Shown here one piece after another: positions 1 to 8,678 of a DNA stretch of 64,000 nucleotides. The notes beneath the pieces are model-generated. The model searched no databases and was not told the origin of the DNA. It saw only the letters and a program-made list of their open reading frames with translations. Source of the stretch: Ardenticatenaceae bacterium (GTDB taxonomy: Bacteria; Chloroflexota; Anaerolineae; Promineifilales; Promineifilaceae). The stretch covers positions 1-64,000 of the forward strand of contig JACKBV010000026.1 in assembly GCA_020634315.1 (NCBI GenBank), written 5' to 3'. How positions within the stretch are numbered: the first letter of the stretch is position 1; each line of letters opens with the position of its first letter. The position numbers and the translations under genes are program-made.

Positions 1-1
1 G

Positions 2-2020
2 CATCAAGAACAAGACCACCTAGTACACTTACGCCAGACTTTAATTGACCGCTTCAGCGAAGACGAGTTACGCACCCTTTGTTTTGATATGGCATTGGAT
101 TATGAAATGCTGCCGGGACAAGGCAAAGGGGGCAAAGCCCGAGAATTGGTTGCCTACATGAATCGACGCAATCGGTTAGCCGAACTATCCGAAACATTAC
201 GGCGATTGCGGCCAGATATTCGTGATGATTGGCAAGAAAACGCGATAAAAACGGCCGTTGCCGAACAATTTGACGCCATTATTTGGACCAGTGCCAAACA
301 AACCATTCTAACTTCAGAAGGTATTCTCCCACGGAGACGTGTTATAAATACTTTGGAAGACATCTATTCAACAATCGCTTTTGCTTTACAAAGAGAGGAT
401 ATAACCCGTGCTTACGGTGATAAACACCAGGATGACGTTGTAAATCAGGCATTAACCAGACAACGTACTTTGCTTATTATTGATAATTTAGAAACAGTTG
501 ACGATGAAGATATATTAACCTTCTTGCGTGAATTGCCACATCCAACAAAGGCAATAGTAACAACACGACGCCGTATTGATGCCTCATTTCCTATACGACT
601 GCATGGAATGCCCCGAAAAGATGCAACTGCTTTAATGGAGGAAGAGTGTAACAAGAAAAATATTGGGAAACTCAATAACATAGACCAAGTCAAGCTAAAT
701 CAATTAACAGGAGGCGTTCCTTTAGCCATTGTTTGGAGCATAGCAAAGCTAGCCAGGAGTCTACCAATTGAATCTGTCTTAAATCGTTTGACAGATGCTG
801 AAGGTGATATTTCGAGGTTTTGTTTTTTTGAATCAGTAGATTCAATTCGAAACAAACCAGCTTATAGGTTGATGTTGGGGCTTTCAGTATTTGAGAAAGA
901 CGCCAGCCGGGAATCGCTTTCATATATAACAGAATTGCCGCAACTCGAACAAGACCTTGGATTGGAAGAACTAGAAACCCTTTCACTGGTGAATAGGCAT
1001 AGCAAACGTTTTAGTATGTTACCGCTTACCCGAACATTTGCCAGTGCCGAACTTACTAAAAATGGTCAGCTAAAAGAGATTTTTTTTCGTAAACTTGCTC
1101 TCTTTTACACTAACTTTCTCCTTGAAAATCGGAAGGGACGGAGTGAAAACATTCAAACAATAATTTTGGAAAAGCAAAATATATTGGGTGCAATGGAATG
1201 GGCATTTTCCAACGACCATAGTATTTTTCTGGATATTGCCGGTGATATGGATTATTACTTTTCCATTTCTGGTGACTGGGTAAATCGAGGTAAGTATTTA
1301 CGTTTAGGGATTGAAATAGCTGATGAGTTGGAACGTTATCAAGAAAAGGCTCGTTTTCTTCGTCTTCTTGCCGGGCAAAACCAGTTTCAAGCAGATTATG
1401 ATCTTGCCGTTAGGCATGCCAACGAATCCTATGCAATTAATTCCTGGTTGAACAACCGGATGGAACTAACGCTTTTACACAATCGATATGCAGCTACCTA
1501 TCGAGAACTAAAAGATTTCCCCAAAGCATATGAACATGTGAATAAAGCTCTGGAATTAGCAAAAGAGTTAAATAGTCCTGGTCTAATTAATCGTGTTTAC
1601 ACGCTGATTGTTTCAATCGAGATAAATCAAGGAAATTATGAAAAAGCAAATGAATATATGCAACTTGTTTGGGATTATCCACAGAGTTTAAACTGGAGAA
1701 CGACCTGGCAAAGCCGCCAAGCAGGTCAGATAGCTTTTGGTCTTGGCAAATATGATGAAGCAGAAGAATTATTCCTTGACGCTTTCGAACAGGCTAGCAA
1801 AATTGGGAACCCGCGTAAAAATGAAAGCTATGGATATCGAGGTAATTCACAAAATATGGCTGAAGCAGCATATTATTTGGCTAAACTGTATTTTCAGACA
1901 GGTAATATAGAGAAAGCACTAGAATTTGCGGAAATTGCCTTAACGCATTTCTCAGATCTCGGCATGAATGAACGTACCAAGAGAACCAAAGAACTAATTC
2001 AGAATTACACAGCGAAATAG
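2..2020 (+). CDS. STAND-type NTPase/TPR protein, 5'-truncated by window edge, Walker A apparently missing
   Basis: The reading frame is open from base 2, so the gene starts before the window; the first ATG at 89 lies inside a conserved domain and is not the true start. The N-terminal stretch (…LRTLCFDMALDYEMLPGQGKGGKA… region) looks like an effector-associated death-like adaptor domain of bacterial STAND proteins. An NB-ARC-like core follows: FDAIIWTSAK, Walker B-like LLIIDNLE, sensor-like VTTRRR and GLPLA-like GGVPLAI. The C-terminal half carries TPR-like helices, usual as the sensing part of STAND switches. Oddly, the P-loop (GxxGxGKT) expected between LRPD and the FDAIIW strand is absent; only about 15 codons lie there. 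The gene is clearly more AT-rich than its neighbours. I see the motifs; signalling or defence function is family knowledge; loss of ATP binding is inference. Confidence 0.75.
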   Translation, partial: HQEQDHLVHLRQTLIDRFSEDELRTLCFDMALDYEMLPGQGKGGKARELVAYMNRRNRLAELSETLRRLRPDIRDDWQENAIKTAVAEQFDAIIWTSAKQTILTSEGILPRRRVINTLEDIYSTIAFALQREDITRAYGDKHQDDVVNQALTRQRTLLIIDNLETVDDEDILTFLRELPHPTKAIVTTRRRIDASFPIRLHGMPRKDATALMEEECNKKNIGKLNNIDQVKLNQLTGGVPLAIVWSIAKLARSLPIESVLNRLTDAEGDISRFCFFESVDSIRNKPAYRLMLGLSVFEKDASRESLSYITELPQLEQDLGLEELETLSLVNRHSKRFSMLPLTRTFASAELTKNGQLKEIFFRKLALFYTNFLLENRKGRSENIQTIILEKQNILGAMEWAFSNDHSIFLDIAGDMDYYFSISGDWVNRGKYLRLGIEIADELERYQEKARFLRLLAGQNQFQADYDLAVRHANESYAINSWLNNRMELTLLHNRYAATYRELKDFPKAYEHVNKALELAKELNSPGLINRVYTLIVSIEINQGNYEKANEYMQLVWDYPQSLNWRTTWQSRQAGQIAFGLGKYDEAEELFLDAFEQASKIGNPRKNESYGYRGNSQNMAEAAYYLAKLYFQTGNIEKALEFAEIALTHFSDLGMNERTKRTKELIQNYTAK

Positions 2021-2094
2021 CTAAACTGAAATCAACTTGAAACCCGAAGTTTTTGCGATGAAATCAACAAACGTCCCGGTGTGACTGGGTTTCA

Positions 2095-2110
2095 GAAAAC
2101 ACGTGTTTTC
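2095..2110. other. 16-bp perfect palindrome GAAAACACGTGTTTTC
   Basis: A perfect 16-bp inverted repeat with no spacer lies between the STAND gene and the GNAT gene. A second small inverted repeat follows directly (AAACTG, 4-nt loop, CAGTTT, 2111-2126). It could be an operator for the downstream gene or part of a weak terminator; there is no T-run. Confidence 0.4.
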
Positions 2111-2159
2111 AAACTGAACACAGTTTAGAATGCGGTTACTTTCTTGATTTGAAGCGACT

Positions 2160-2756
2160 ATGAATATCCAAATTCTTGACGCTACAGAAGCGGATTTTCC
2201 CGTTGTCCAAAACCTGGTTCGTTTTTACGTCTACGACATGTCTGAGACCATGGGATGGCCTTGTCCGGATGATGGCTTGTACGGTGGCTGTGACGATCTG
2301 CCCGAATATTGGTGGACAGGTAGTACGCCTGAAGAATTAGAAGCTATCAACCGCAAACTCGCCATCTTCATCCCCTACAATCTGCACTTTGACCGTTGGC
2401 CGGCAGGCTGTTGTGGTCATCCATTTATGATCCGAGTTGATGGCGAGTTGGCCGGATTCGCCCTGATCAAACAACTGAACGTGAACCATGCAGTCGTTTA
2501 TGATGTGGGCGAGTTTTTTGTCGTCCGGAAATTTCGGAGAAAAGGAATTGGGAAATCGGTCGCCTATCATTTGTTTGATCGTTTTCACGGGATTTGGCAA
2601 GTCCGACAGATGGTAGAGCATCACACGGCTCAAGCATTTTGGCGTCGAGTCATAGCGGATTATTCAGAAAATCAGTACCATGAATCGAAGCAACATTTTG
2701 AGGAATACGGTATTGATATGATCGTGCAGCAATTTACAAGTCCGAGACAAAGATAA
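2160..2756 (+). CDS. GNAT-family N-acetyltransferase
   Basis: The 198-residue protein has the GNAT layout. An N-terminal strand/helix (IQILDATEADFPVVQNLVRFY) is followed by a central beta pair (GELAGFALIKQ, then YDVGEFFVVRKFRRKGIGKSV). The R/K-rich RKFRRKGIGKS segment matches the acetyl-CoA pyrophosphate-binding motif A (Q/RxxGxG/A), and AFWRRVI fits motif B. It resembles the predicted-acetyltransferase group of COG5628. The acceptor substrate cannot be told from sequence. No strong ribosome-binding site precedes the ATG. The gene lacks the ACGGCCGT element common elsewhere in the window. Confidence 0.8.
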   Translation: MNIQILDATEADFPVVQNLVRFYVYDMSETMGWPCPDDGLYGGCDDLPEYWWTGSTPEELEAINRKLAIFIPYNLHFDRWPAGCCGHPFMIRVDGELAGFALIKQLNVNHAVVYDVGEFFVVRKFRRKGIGKSVAYHLFDRFHGIWQVRQMVEHHTAQAFWRRVIADYSENQYHESKQHFEEYGIDMIVQQFTSPRQR

Positions 2757-2888
2757 CAGTATGCTCGTGGCTGCGGCCACATCGCCGCATTTCTCAAGAA
2801 AAACAACCGAACCTTCTTGAAAATCTAACCAATCCCCAATCGCTAATCACTTTGATTACACCACTCAAGTTGAATGACCTCTATTTGT

Positions 2889-2917
2889 TTTACGTTTTGC
2901 CTGTTCCTGACTATACT
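2889..2917 (+). promoter_or_regulatory. Possible sigma70 promoter for acs
   Basis: TTTACG at 2889-2894 and TATACT at 2912-2917 are separated by 17 bp, giving a start near 2924 and a leader of about 55 nt. The -10 is good and the -35 moderate. The rest of the 223-bp gap shows nothing else. Confidence 0.35.
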
Positions 2918-2979
2918 TACCGTTGGGGAACCAATTGAAGGTCAGGTGTGCAAAACAGCATTGACGAAAGGAGCGTGCA

Positions 2980-4884
2980 ATGGCAGACGAGAAGAAAATG
3001 GTTGGCGATGTATACTACCCCGCACCGGAAATCATAGAAAGCGCCCATATCAAAAATTACGAAAAGCTATATGCAGAAGCAACGGCCGATCCCGAAAAGT
3101 TCTGGGGTAAAGTCGCTGCCGAAAATTTTGAATGGTACAAACCGTGGGAAACGGTGTTGGATGACAACAATGCCCCCTTCTACAAATGGTTTGTTGGGGC
3201 AAAGGTAAACATCATTCACAATGCCCTGGATCGCCACATGCGTACAGCCACGCGCAACAAAGCGGCTCTTATCTTTGAAGGAGAGCCGGGCGACCGTCGC
3301 GTTTATACATATCAGCAGTTAAATCATGAGGTGAGCAAATTTGCCAGTGTGCTGCGCTCAATGGGCGTGGGCAAGGGAGATCGCGTTACCATTTACATGG
3401 GACGTATCCCGGAATTGATGATTTCCATGCTCGCCTGCGCCAAAATTGGGGCGATGCATTCGGTTGTGTATGGTGGCTTTTCCACAGAAGCACTACACGG
3501 CCGTATCGAGGACAGCCAGTCGAAAGTATTGGTTACGTGCGATGGGGCATGGCTGCGCGGCGATATTGTCCCCCTGAAAGAGATTGCCAACGATGCCGTG
3601 AAACGCGCCGGTACGATTCAGGCGGTCATTTGCGTCAAGCGTACCGGGCAAGAAGTGGAAATGGTACACGGCCGTGACCATTGGTATCACGACCTGATGG
3701 CCTTGCCAGTTGCCGATCCCAAAGCGGCAACCGAGGTCATGGACGCCGAAGACCCGCTTTTCATCCTCTACACATCCGGTACGACCGGCAAGCCAAAGGC
3801 GATTTTGCACACGCACGGCGGTTACATGGTCTGGACGAGCACTACCTTAAAATGGGTGTTCGACATTAAGCCGCAAGATGTGTGGTGGTGCGCCGCCGAT
3901 CCCGGCTGGATTACCGGCCATAGCTATATTGTCTATGCGCCCTTGGTGCTTGGTGCAACCAGCTTCATGTACGAAGGTGCGCCCAATCACCCTTACCCAG
4001 ATCGTTGGTGGCAGTTGATAGCTCGTTATGGCGTTACCATTTTGTACACTGCGCCGACAGCCATTCGCGGATTGATGCGTTTTGGCGAAAGCTGGCCGAA
4101 TCGGCACGACCTTTCCAGCCTGCGTTTGCTTGGTTCGGTGGGCGAGCCGATTAACCCAGAGGCGTGGCGTTGGTATTATCGCGTCATTGGCAAGGAAAAG
4201 TGCCCGATCATGGATACCTGGTGGCAGACGGAGACGGGCGGCTTTATGATTACGCCCATGCCGTGTGTGCCGTTGAAGCCGGGGTCGGGAACACGTGCCT
4301 TCCCTGGTGTTGTCATCGATGTGGTAGATGAAGAAGGCGAATCCGTTCCCGCCAATGAAGAAGGGTATCTGGTTATCCAATCGCCGTGGCCGGGAATGCT
4401 GCGCACGCTTTTTGGCGATCCGGATCGCTATGTGCAGCAATATTGGAGCCGCTTTGCCGAGCAGGGTTGGTATTTGCCCGGCGACAGCGCACGCAAAGAT
4501 GAGGATGGCTATATCTGGATTATCGGCCGTATCGACGATGTGATTAAGGTGTCTGGCTATCGCCTGGGCACGGCCGAAATCGAGAGCGCCCTCGTCAGCC
4601 ATGAAGCGGTGGCGGAAGCGGCCTGCATTGGCGTGCCCGACGAACTACGCGGCAATGTCATCAAGGCGTACTGCATCTTGCGCCAGGGTTGGGAAGGCAG
4701 CGAGAAGCTGGAAATGATGCTCAAGGATCATGTCGCCCACGAGATGGGGCCGATTGCCAAACCTTCAACGATTGAGTTCGTCGATGGTTTGCCCAAGACT
4801 CGTTCTGGCAAAATTATGCGCCGTGTTTTGAAGGCGCGTGCGCTGGGTCAGGATGTGGGTGATTTATCGACGTTGGCTGATTAA
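2980..4884 (+). CDS. acs: Acetyl-CoA synthetase (AMP-forming)
   Basis: A 634-residue ANL-superfamily ligase that makes acetyl-CoA from acetate, ATP and CoA through acetyl-AMP in the cytoplasm. The P-loop-like YTSGTTGKPK lies near residue 263. The WWQTETGG motif is at about 414-421; its Trp closes the acyl pocket and favours acetate (family knowledge). The GRIDDVIKVSGYRLGTAEIE hinge precedes PKTRSGKIMRR, whose Lys611 matches the adenylation lysine normally controlled by acetylation. Length fits the family (about 650). An AAGGAG ribosome-binding site sits just before the ATG. Propionate or another short acid is possible but less likely. Confidence 0.93.
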   Translation: MADEKKMVGDVYYPAPEIIESAHIKNYEKLYAEATADPEKFWGKVAAENFEWYKPWETVLDDNNAPFYKWFVGAKVNIIHNALDRHMRTATRNKAALIFEGEPGDRRVYTYQQLNHEVSKFASVLRSMGVGKGDRVTIYMGRIPELMISMLACAKIGAMHSVVYGGFSTEALHGRIEDSQSKVLVTCDGAWLRGDIVPLKEIANDAVKRAGTIQAVICVKRTGQEVEMVHGRDHWYHDLMALPVADPKAATEVMDAEDPLFILYTSGTTGKPKAILHTHGGYMVWTSTTLKWVFDIKPQDVWWCAADPGWITGHSYIVYAPLVLGATSFMYEGAPNHPYPDRWWQLIARYGVTILYTAPTAIRGLMRFGESWPNRHDLSSLRLLGSVGEPINPEAWRWYYRVIGKEKCPIMDTWWQTETGGFMITPMPCVPLKPGSGTRAFPGVVIDVVDEEGESVPANEEGYLVIQSPWPGMLRTLFGDPDRYVQQYWSRFAEQGWYLPGDSARKDEDGYIWIIGRIDDVIKVSGYRLGTAEIESALVSHEAVAEAACIGVPDELRGNVIKAYCILRQGWEGSEKLEMMLKDHVAHEMGPIAKPSTIEFVDGLPKTRSGKIMRRVLKARALGQDVGDLSTLAD

Positions 4885-4933
4885 CGGCCGTATTCGGTGA
4901 GCAGTAACTGGTAATCGGTAATCGGTTATCGGT

Positions 4934-4990
4934 AAAAACTCGGTTTCTTGTCATAAGCAGCACACATGCGCGACGAGAAACCGAGTTTTT
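4934..4990. terminator. Bidirectional intrinsic terminator between acs and the TPR gene
   Basis: Two 19-nt arms (4934-4952 and 4972-4990) pair completely, with one G-U, and end in A5/T5 runs on both strands. It lies between convergent genes, so it can end transcripts from both. The core GAAACCGAGTTTT recurs in a hairpin at 49355-49384, so this may be a dispersed repeat reused as terminator. The tract before it (4904-4933) is a short run of degenerate GGTAATC repeats. Confidence 0.8.
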
Positions 4991-5004
4991 GTTATATGCG
5001 CTGT

Positions 5005-6048
5005 TTACGGATTCGCTGCTTCTAGTTCCGCAATTTTTGCCAAAACCTGTTCGGCCAGTGCTGAATCAGGTTCCAGTTCCAGGTAACGTTGCAGGTCGTC
5101 GATGGCTTTTTCTGTTTCCCCCATGCTGGCATAGGCATTGCCACGATTGACATAGGCGATGGACAGTTTGTCATCCAAAGCGATTGCCTGATCAAGGTCA
5201 GCCAGTGCTTTGTCTAGCTCGTTTTGGCGAAGATAGGCTGTGCCACGATTGACGTAGGCTTCGGCATTGTTGGCATCAATTGCGATGGCCTGATTGTAGT
5301 CGATGAGGCCATTTTCCAGATCGCCAGCCTGCACGAAGAGGATGCCGCGATTGAGGTAGGCGGGCGCATAATCGGGGGCCAGTGCAATGGCCTGACTGAA
5401 ATCGTCAAATGCTTTTTGGTTTTCGCCTGTCAACCGGTAGAGCATGCCACGACTGTTGTATGCCTGCACATTGCGCGGCGCCAGCGTCAATGTTTGATTG
5501 AGATCGCTGAGCGCGGCGGCTGGCTGCCCTAATTCGGTGAAGATGGCGCTGCGCTCCAGGTAAGTTTGCGCATCGTCGGGAGTGAGGCGCAACACATTGC
5601 CCAGGTCGGTGAGGGCGGCTTCGTAGTTGCCCAGTTTGCGGTAAAGCAGCCCCCGGTTGAAATAGGCTTCTGTGTAATTGGGGTTGAGGGTGATGGCTTG
5701 GCTGTAATCGGCGATGGCTTGGGCATCGTCGCCAACCAGTTGGCGCACGTAGCCAAGCGCATTGTAAGCGACGGGGTTATTGGCGGAGAGGGCAATCGCT
5801 TGATTGTAATCTACCATTGCTTGCGCATAGTTACCGAGGGTGGCGTAGGCGGTGCCGCGTCCCAAATACGCATCGGGGAGGGTGGGGTCAAGGGCAATGG
5901 CCTGGTCGAATTCGGCAACGGCCGTTTGCGCATCTCCATTTTCCTGAGCGACAGCAGCACGCTGCATGTGGTCAACGGCCGTTTCTCTTTGTCCACAAGC
6001 GGCGAGCAGCAGTAAGAGAAAAAGGGAGAGGCGTACAAATTTCGTCAT
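5005..6048 (-). CDS. TPR-repeat lipoprotein
   Basis: The start chosen is the ATG at 6048, giving 347 residues and the signal peptide MTKFVRLSLFLLLLLAAC with a lipobox (LAAC), so the protein should be lipid-anchored outside the membrane. A TTG at 6060 would overlap the upstream stop but spoils the signal. After the lipobox come about nine 34-residue TPR units with the G-Y/A-DxAIxLxP pattern (for example ADYSQAITLNPNYTEAYFNR). TPR solenoids mount protein-protein interactions; no enzyme domain is present. It follows the glycosidase-like gene directly and is probably the last gene of that operon. Partner unknown. Confidence 0.88.
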   Translation of the reverse strand: MTKFVRLSLFLLLLLAACGQRETAVDHMQRAAVAQENGDAQTAVAEFDQAIALDPTLPDAYLGRGTAYATLGNYAQAMVDYNQAIALSANNPVAYNALGYVRQLVGDDAQAIADYSQAITLNPNYTEAYFNRGLLYRKLGNYEAALTDLGNVLRLTPDDAQTYLERSAIFTELGQPAAALSDLNQTLTLAPRNVQAYNSRGMLYRLTGENQKAFDDFSQAIALAPDYAPAYLNRGILFVQAGDLENGLIDYNQAIAIDANNAEAYVNRGTAYLRQNELDKALADLDQAIALDDKLSIAYVNRGNAYASMGETEKAIDDLQRYLELEPDSALAEQVLAKIAELEAANP

Positions 6049-6056
6049 CGAGTCGT

Positions 6057-7439
6057 TCAATCTTCCATCTCCAATCTCGAATCTTCACGTTGCTGTGGCA
6101 TTAGCCCGTGCAGCAACATGAAGAAGAGGACAGCGCTGCTGAGGATGAAGAGGGTTGGCCGAATGTTCATCCATGTCAGCACCCAGTCCGGCGTGGTTGT
6201 CACCGTTGGCTTGTTCGCATAATCAGAGAGCGCGGCATACACAGGCAGCGGCGTGAAATCTGGCTCCAAAACACGGAAGTAATACCAGGATTGGTCTTTT
6301 TCATAATCGGCGGGGCGTTTGAAAAACCAATAGTTGATGACGCTCAACCAGGGCCAATCTTCTTGGGCGCGTTGGTAGGCGGCGGCCCCATAGGCGGCTT
6401 GCTGCGTCTCTGTGACACGGCCGTATGTGGCTGGCAGCCAATCGGGCGCGGTGTTCCAGGCCATTTCGCTAATCCAGATCGGTTTGGCGGCATCGCCATG
6501 ACGCACCATGATGTCGCGGATGAAGAGGTGGTGTGGATAGTTGATGACGGTGGGGCGCAGCCGTTGATCGGTGGGGCCAGACCAGAGGCCATACCCTTGC
6601 GCGGACATCACGTCAAAACAGTCGCCAGCGCCAGCCTGATACATGCGCTCCAGGAAGATGAGGTCGTTCATGTTACGGCCGTTCATGGCAACGGTGGGCG
6701 TTAATGCGCCAGCCAACACAACTGCCTGCGGATCGACGGCTTTAATGCGCTGGTAGCCGACGCAAAGCAGGGCGGTGTATGCCTCCGGGTTGACATCTTG
6801 CAAGCCCCATTCGTCATTGCCGTTGGGTTCGTTCCAGAGCTGGTAAGTGTGGATACGGCCGTTATACCGTTCGGCCACAGCCGCTACAAAATCGCCGTAA
6901 TCGTTAAAATCATCGGGCGGGGCGTATGTGCCAATCGTATTGGTGAGGGCGCGTGTCCAGGCGGGCGGGTTGCCGAGACGGGCGATGATGTCAATGTCGT
7001 ATTCCTCGGCCAGGTCAACGATGTTGTCGTATTTTGCCCAGGCGTCTACTTCGTCAACTTGCCCGTCGCCGTTGAGGTCGTTGCGCCGGTCGGTGAAGTC
7101 GCCCTTGCCGTGAATTTCGATGTCTTCCCAGGTGAATTCCTGACGAATGAAGCGAAAACCGGCGTCATGAATCAGTTGTAGACTGCGTGCGCGTTTTTCT
7201 GGTTCAACTTCGCTTTGCAGGAAGGTGTTCATGCCGAAGGGGGAAACGGCCGTTTCGACTAACTCATTCACGGCCAGACGGGGCTGCGGGCGAACGGCCG
7301 TATTCACCCAATGAACAACGCCTGCCAATTGTCCCGCCCAACCTTCCTCTCCGGTCAGGTCATAGAGCGAAGTGGCATATGGCAGCAGCGAGATAATGAG
7401 TGCAAACAGGCTGAGGATAATGATCAGTTTACGCAGCAT
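6057..7439 (-). CDS. Membrane-anchored TIM-barrel glycoside hydrolase-like protein (clan GH-A, GH39/GH5-like)
   Basis: A 460-residue protein with an N-terminal signal/membrane helix (LIIILSLFALIISLLP), an extracellular barrel, and a C-terminal membrane helix (PTLFILSSAVLFFMLLHGL). The barrel carries the clan GH-A signatures: Glu204 in QLWNEPNG as likely acid/base and Glu325 in ISEMAWN as likely nucleophile. About residues 120-132 hold DLNGDGQVDEVD, an EF-hand/dockerin-like calcium loop inserted in the barrel. Substrate is unknown; a beta-linked polysaccharide or self-glycan is family-based inference. A perfect TATAAT on the minus strand (7451-7446) ends 6 nt before the ATG, so the message may be leaderless. 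Confidence 0.8.
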   Translation of the reverse strand: MLRKLIIILSLFALIISLLPYATSLYDLTGEEGWAGQLAGVVHWVNTAVRPQPRLAVNELVETAVSPFGMNTFLQSEVEPEKRARSLQLIHDAGFRFIRQEFTWEDIEIHGKGDFTDRRNDLNGDGQVDEVDAWAKYDNIVDLAEEYDIDIIARLGNPPAWTRALTNTIGTYAPPDDFNDYGDFVAAVAERYNGRIHTYQLWNEPNGNDEWGLQDVNPEAYTALLCVGYQRIKAVDPQAVVLAGALTPTVAMNGRNMNDLIFLERMYQAGAGDCFDVMSAQGYGLWSGPTDQRLRPTVINYPHHLFIRDIMVRHGDAAKPIWISEMAWNTAPDWLPATYGRVTETQQAAYGAAAYQRAQEDWPWLSVINYWFFKRPADYEKDQSWYYFRVLEPDFTPLPVYAALSDYANKPTVTTTPDWVLTWMNIRPTLFILSSAVLFFMLLHGLMPQQREDSRLEMED

Positions 7440-7445
7440 GAAGCA

Positions 7446-7473
7446 ATTATACGAGAAATGGCGTGCATGACAC
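7446..7473 (-). promoter_or_regulatory. Promoter of the GH gene, leaderless geometry
   Basis: On the minus strand a perfect TATAAT (7451 to 7446) is followed by 6 nt and then the ATG at 7439. A weak -35 (GTGTCA, plus positions 7468-7473) lies 16 bp upstream. No Shine-Dalgarno sequence is present, in line with a leaderless transcript. Confidence 0.5.
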
Positions 7474-7520
7474 GCCGGGATGCTTGCTTTTCTGTTGCGG
7501 TTGGAGGCGTTGTGCGCTCT

Positions 7521-8678
7521 TTATGGACAGGCGGGTGTCCCAATCCAGGCGGATGTCACATTGCCGTCTAGCCACCAGATTAGCCCGACATCTTGCTCAT
7601 TGAAGGTAGCTTTAAAGACGAAATCGTAATCTCCAGCCAGGAAAAGCGTTGGCTGTCCCCGATCAAAGGGCTGCGGGAAGAAGCTGTTGTTCACGCCAAC
7701 GGGGATGGTAACGTCGAAGCTGTTGCTGTTTTTGTAGCCAAAGAAGGCGGTGATGGTGCCATCACCATTGTTGGTGGCACAATTGACAATGGGTCTCAGC
7801 GCCACGCGCACGGGCGTCACTGATGGCGTAGGCGTATTGGTCGGCGTGGGGGTGTTGGTGGCTGTGGAGGTTGGCGTCGCCGTGTTGGTTGGCGTTGCTG
7901 TTGCTGTTGGCGTGTCTGTCTGGGTGGGCGTGGGTGTGTTGGTCGCTGTAGCCGTTGCACTGGCGGTGGGTGATGGCGTCGCGGTTGGGGGAACGGTGGG
8001 CGTGTTCGTAGGCACGGCCGTTGGCGTGGCACTGGGCGGCAGCGGTGTCTGGCTCGGCTCAGGGGTGTTGGTGGGGCGTGGCTGTGGCGTGTCGGTGGGG
8101 GGAACGGCCGTTGCCGTGGCAATGGCTGTCGCTGTCGGTCTCGGCGTCAGCGTCGAGATTGGCGTCGCCGACGCAATGTAGGTTGGTGTCAAGGAAGGTG
8201 TCGTTGACGGGATGGGCGTGATGGTTGGAAGCGGAGTCGGTGTTTTGCTCGCGGGTGGGGCGGCGGGTTCAGGTGTATTGGTGGCTGTTGGGGAAACGGC
8301 CGTTGCGGTGGCTGTCGCTTCAACCTCAGAGATGAGGGGCGGCGGGGGATCGGTCGGCATCGGTGAGGCGATGACGGCGCTGATAATATCCTCGGCCGGT
8401 GGCTCCTCATCGACTTGCGGTGTGATCGACAAGCCGCGGGCGTCCGTTGTGGCCTCCTGCACAATCGCGGGATTAACCGGCTGAAAACGCTCGACCCGTT
8501 GCGAATCGCCAGCATAACTGACCATGCCTTGCGCCAACATTTGTGCGCGTACATTGCGATCCGGTTGCAGGTGTAAGGCGAGGAATGTCGCCAGAAAAAT
8601 GACCGCAAAACTGATTGGCAGCGCCAGCAAAAAGCTAACAATGCTCCCGCGTTGATATGGTTTGCTCCCCTTAGGCAT
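7521..8678 (-). CDS. Cell-surface protein with membrane anchor, Thr/Pro-rich stalk and C-terminal beta-sandwich-like domain
   Basis: The chosen ATG at 8678 overlaps the histidine-kinase stop by 8 bp (ATGCCTAA) and gives 385 residues. After a basic N-terminus comes one membrane helix (SFLLALPISFAVIFLATFLAL). A long low-complexity stalk of Thr, Pro, Ala and Ser follows (roughly residues 110-290, with repeats such as TATNTPTPTNTP), likely spanning the cell wall. The last 95 residues form a compact domain (VNCATNNGDGTITAFFGY…) that recurs in Chloroflexi surface proteins as far as I recall. No catalytic motif is visible. Coupling to the kinase suggests a sensory or surface-assembly role. An upstream ATG at 8744 is possible but less well placed. 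Confidence 0.8.
   Translation of the reverse strand: MPKGSKPYQRGSIVSFLLALPISFAVIFLATFLALHLQPDRNVRAQMLAQGMVSYAGDSQRVERFQPVNPAIVQEATTDARGLSITPQVDEEPPAEDIISAVIASPMPTDPPPPLISEVEATATATAVSPTATNTPEPAAPPASKTPTPLPTITPIPSTTPSLTPTYIASATPISTLTPRPTATAIATATAVPPTDTPQPRPTNTPEPSQTPLPPSATPTAVPTNTPTVPPTATPSPTASATATATNTPTPTQTDTPTATATPTNTATPTSTATNTPTPTNTPTPSVTPVRVALRPIVNCATNNGDGTITAFFGYKNSNSFDVTIPVGVNNSFFPQPFDRGQPTLFLAGDYDFVFKATFNEQDVGLIWWLDGNVTSAWIGTPACP

Noticed and set aside
2874..3110. Small frame overlapping the acs start
   Set aside because: It overlaps the well-supported acs gene in another frame and lacks a start signal.
7750..8181. Long Gly/Val-rich open frame on the plus strand
   Set aside because: It is the complement of the Thr/Pro-rich stalk of the minus-strand surface protein; low complexity keeps the other frames open.
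7800..8330. CRISPR-like or satellite repeat
   Set aside because: Repetition comes from Thr/Pro codons of irregular length; there are no constant-length repeats with unique spacers.
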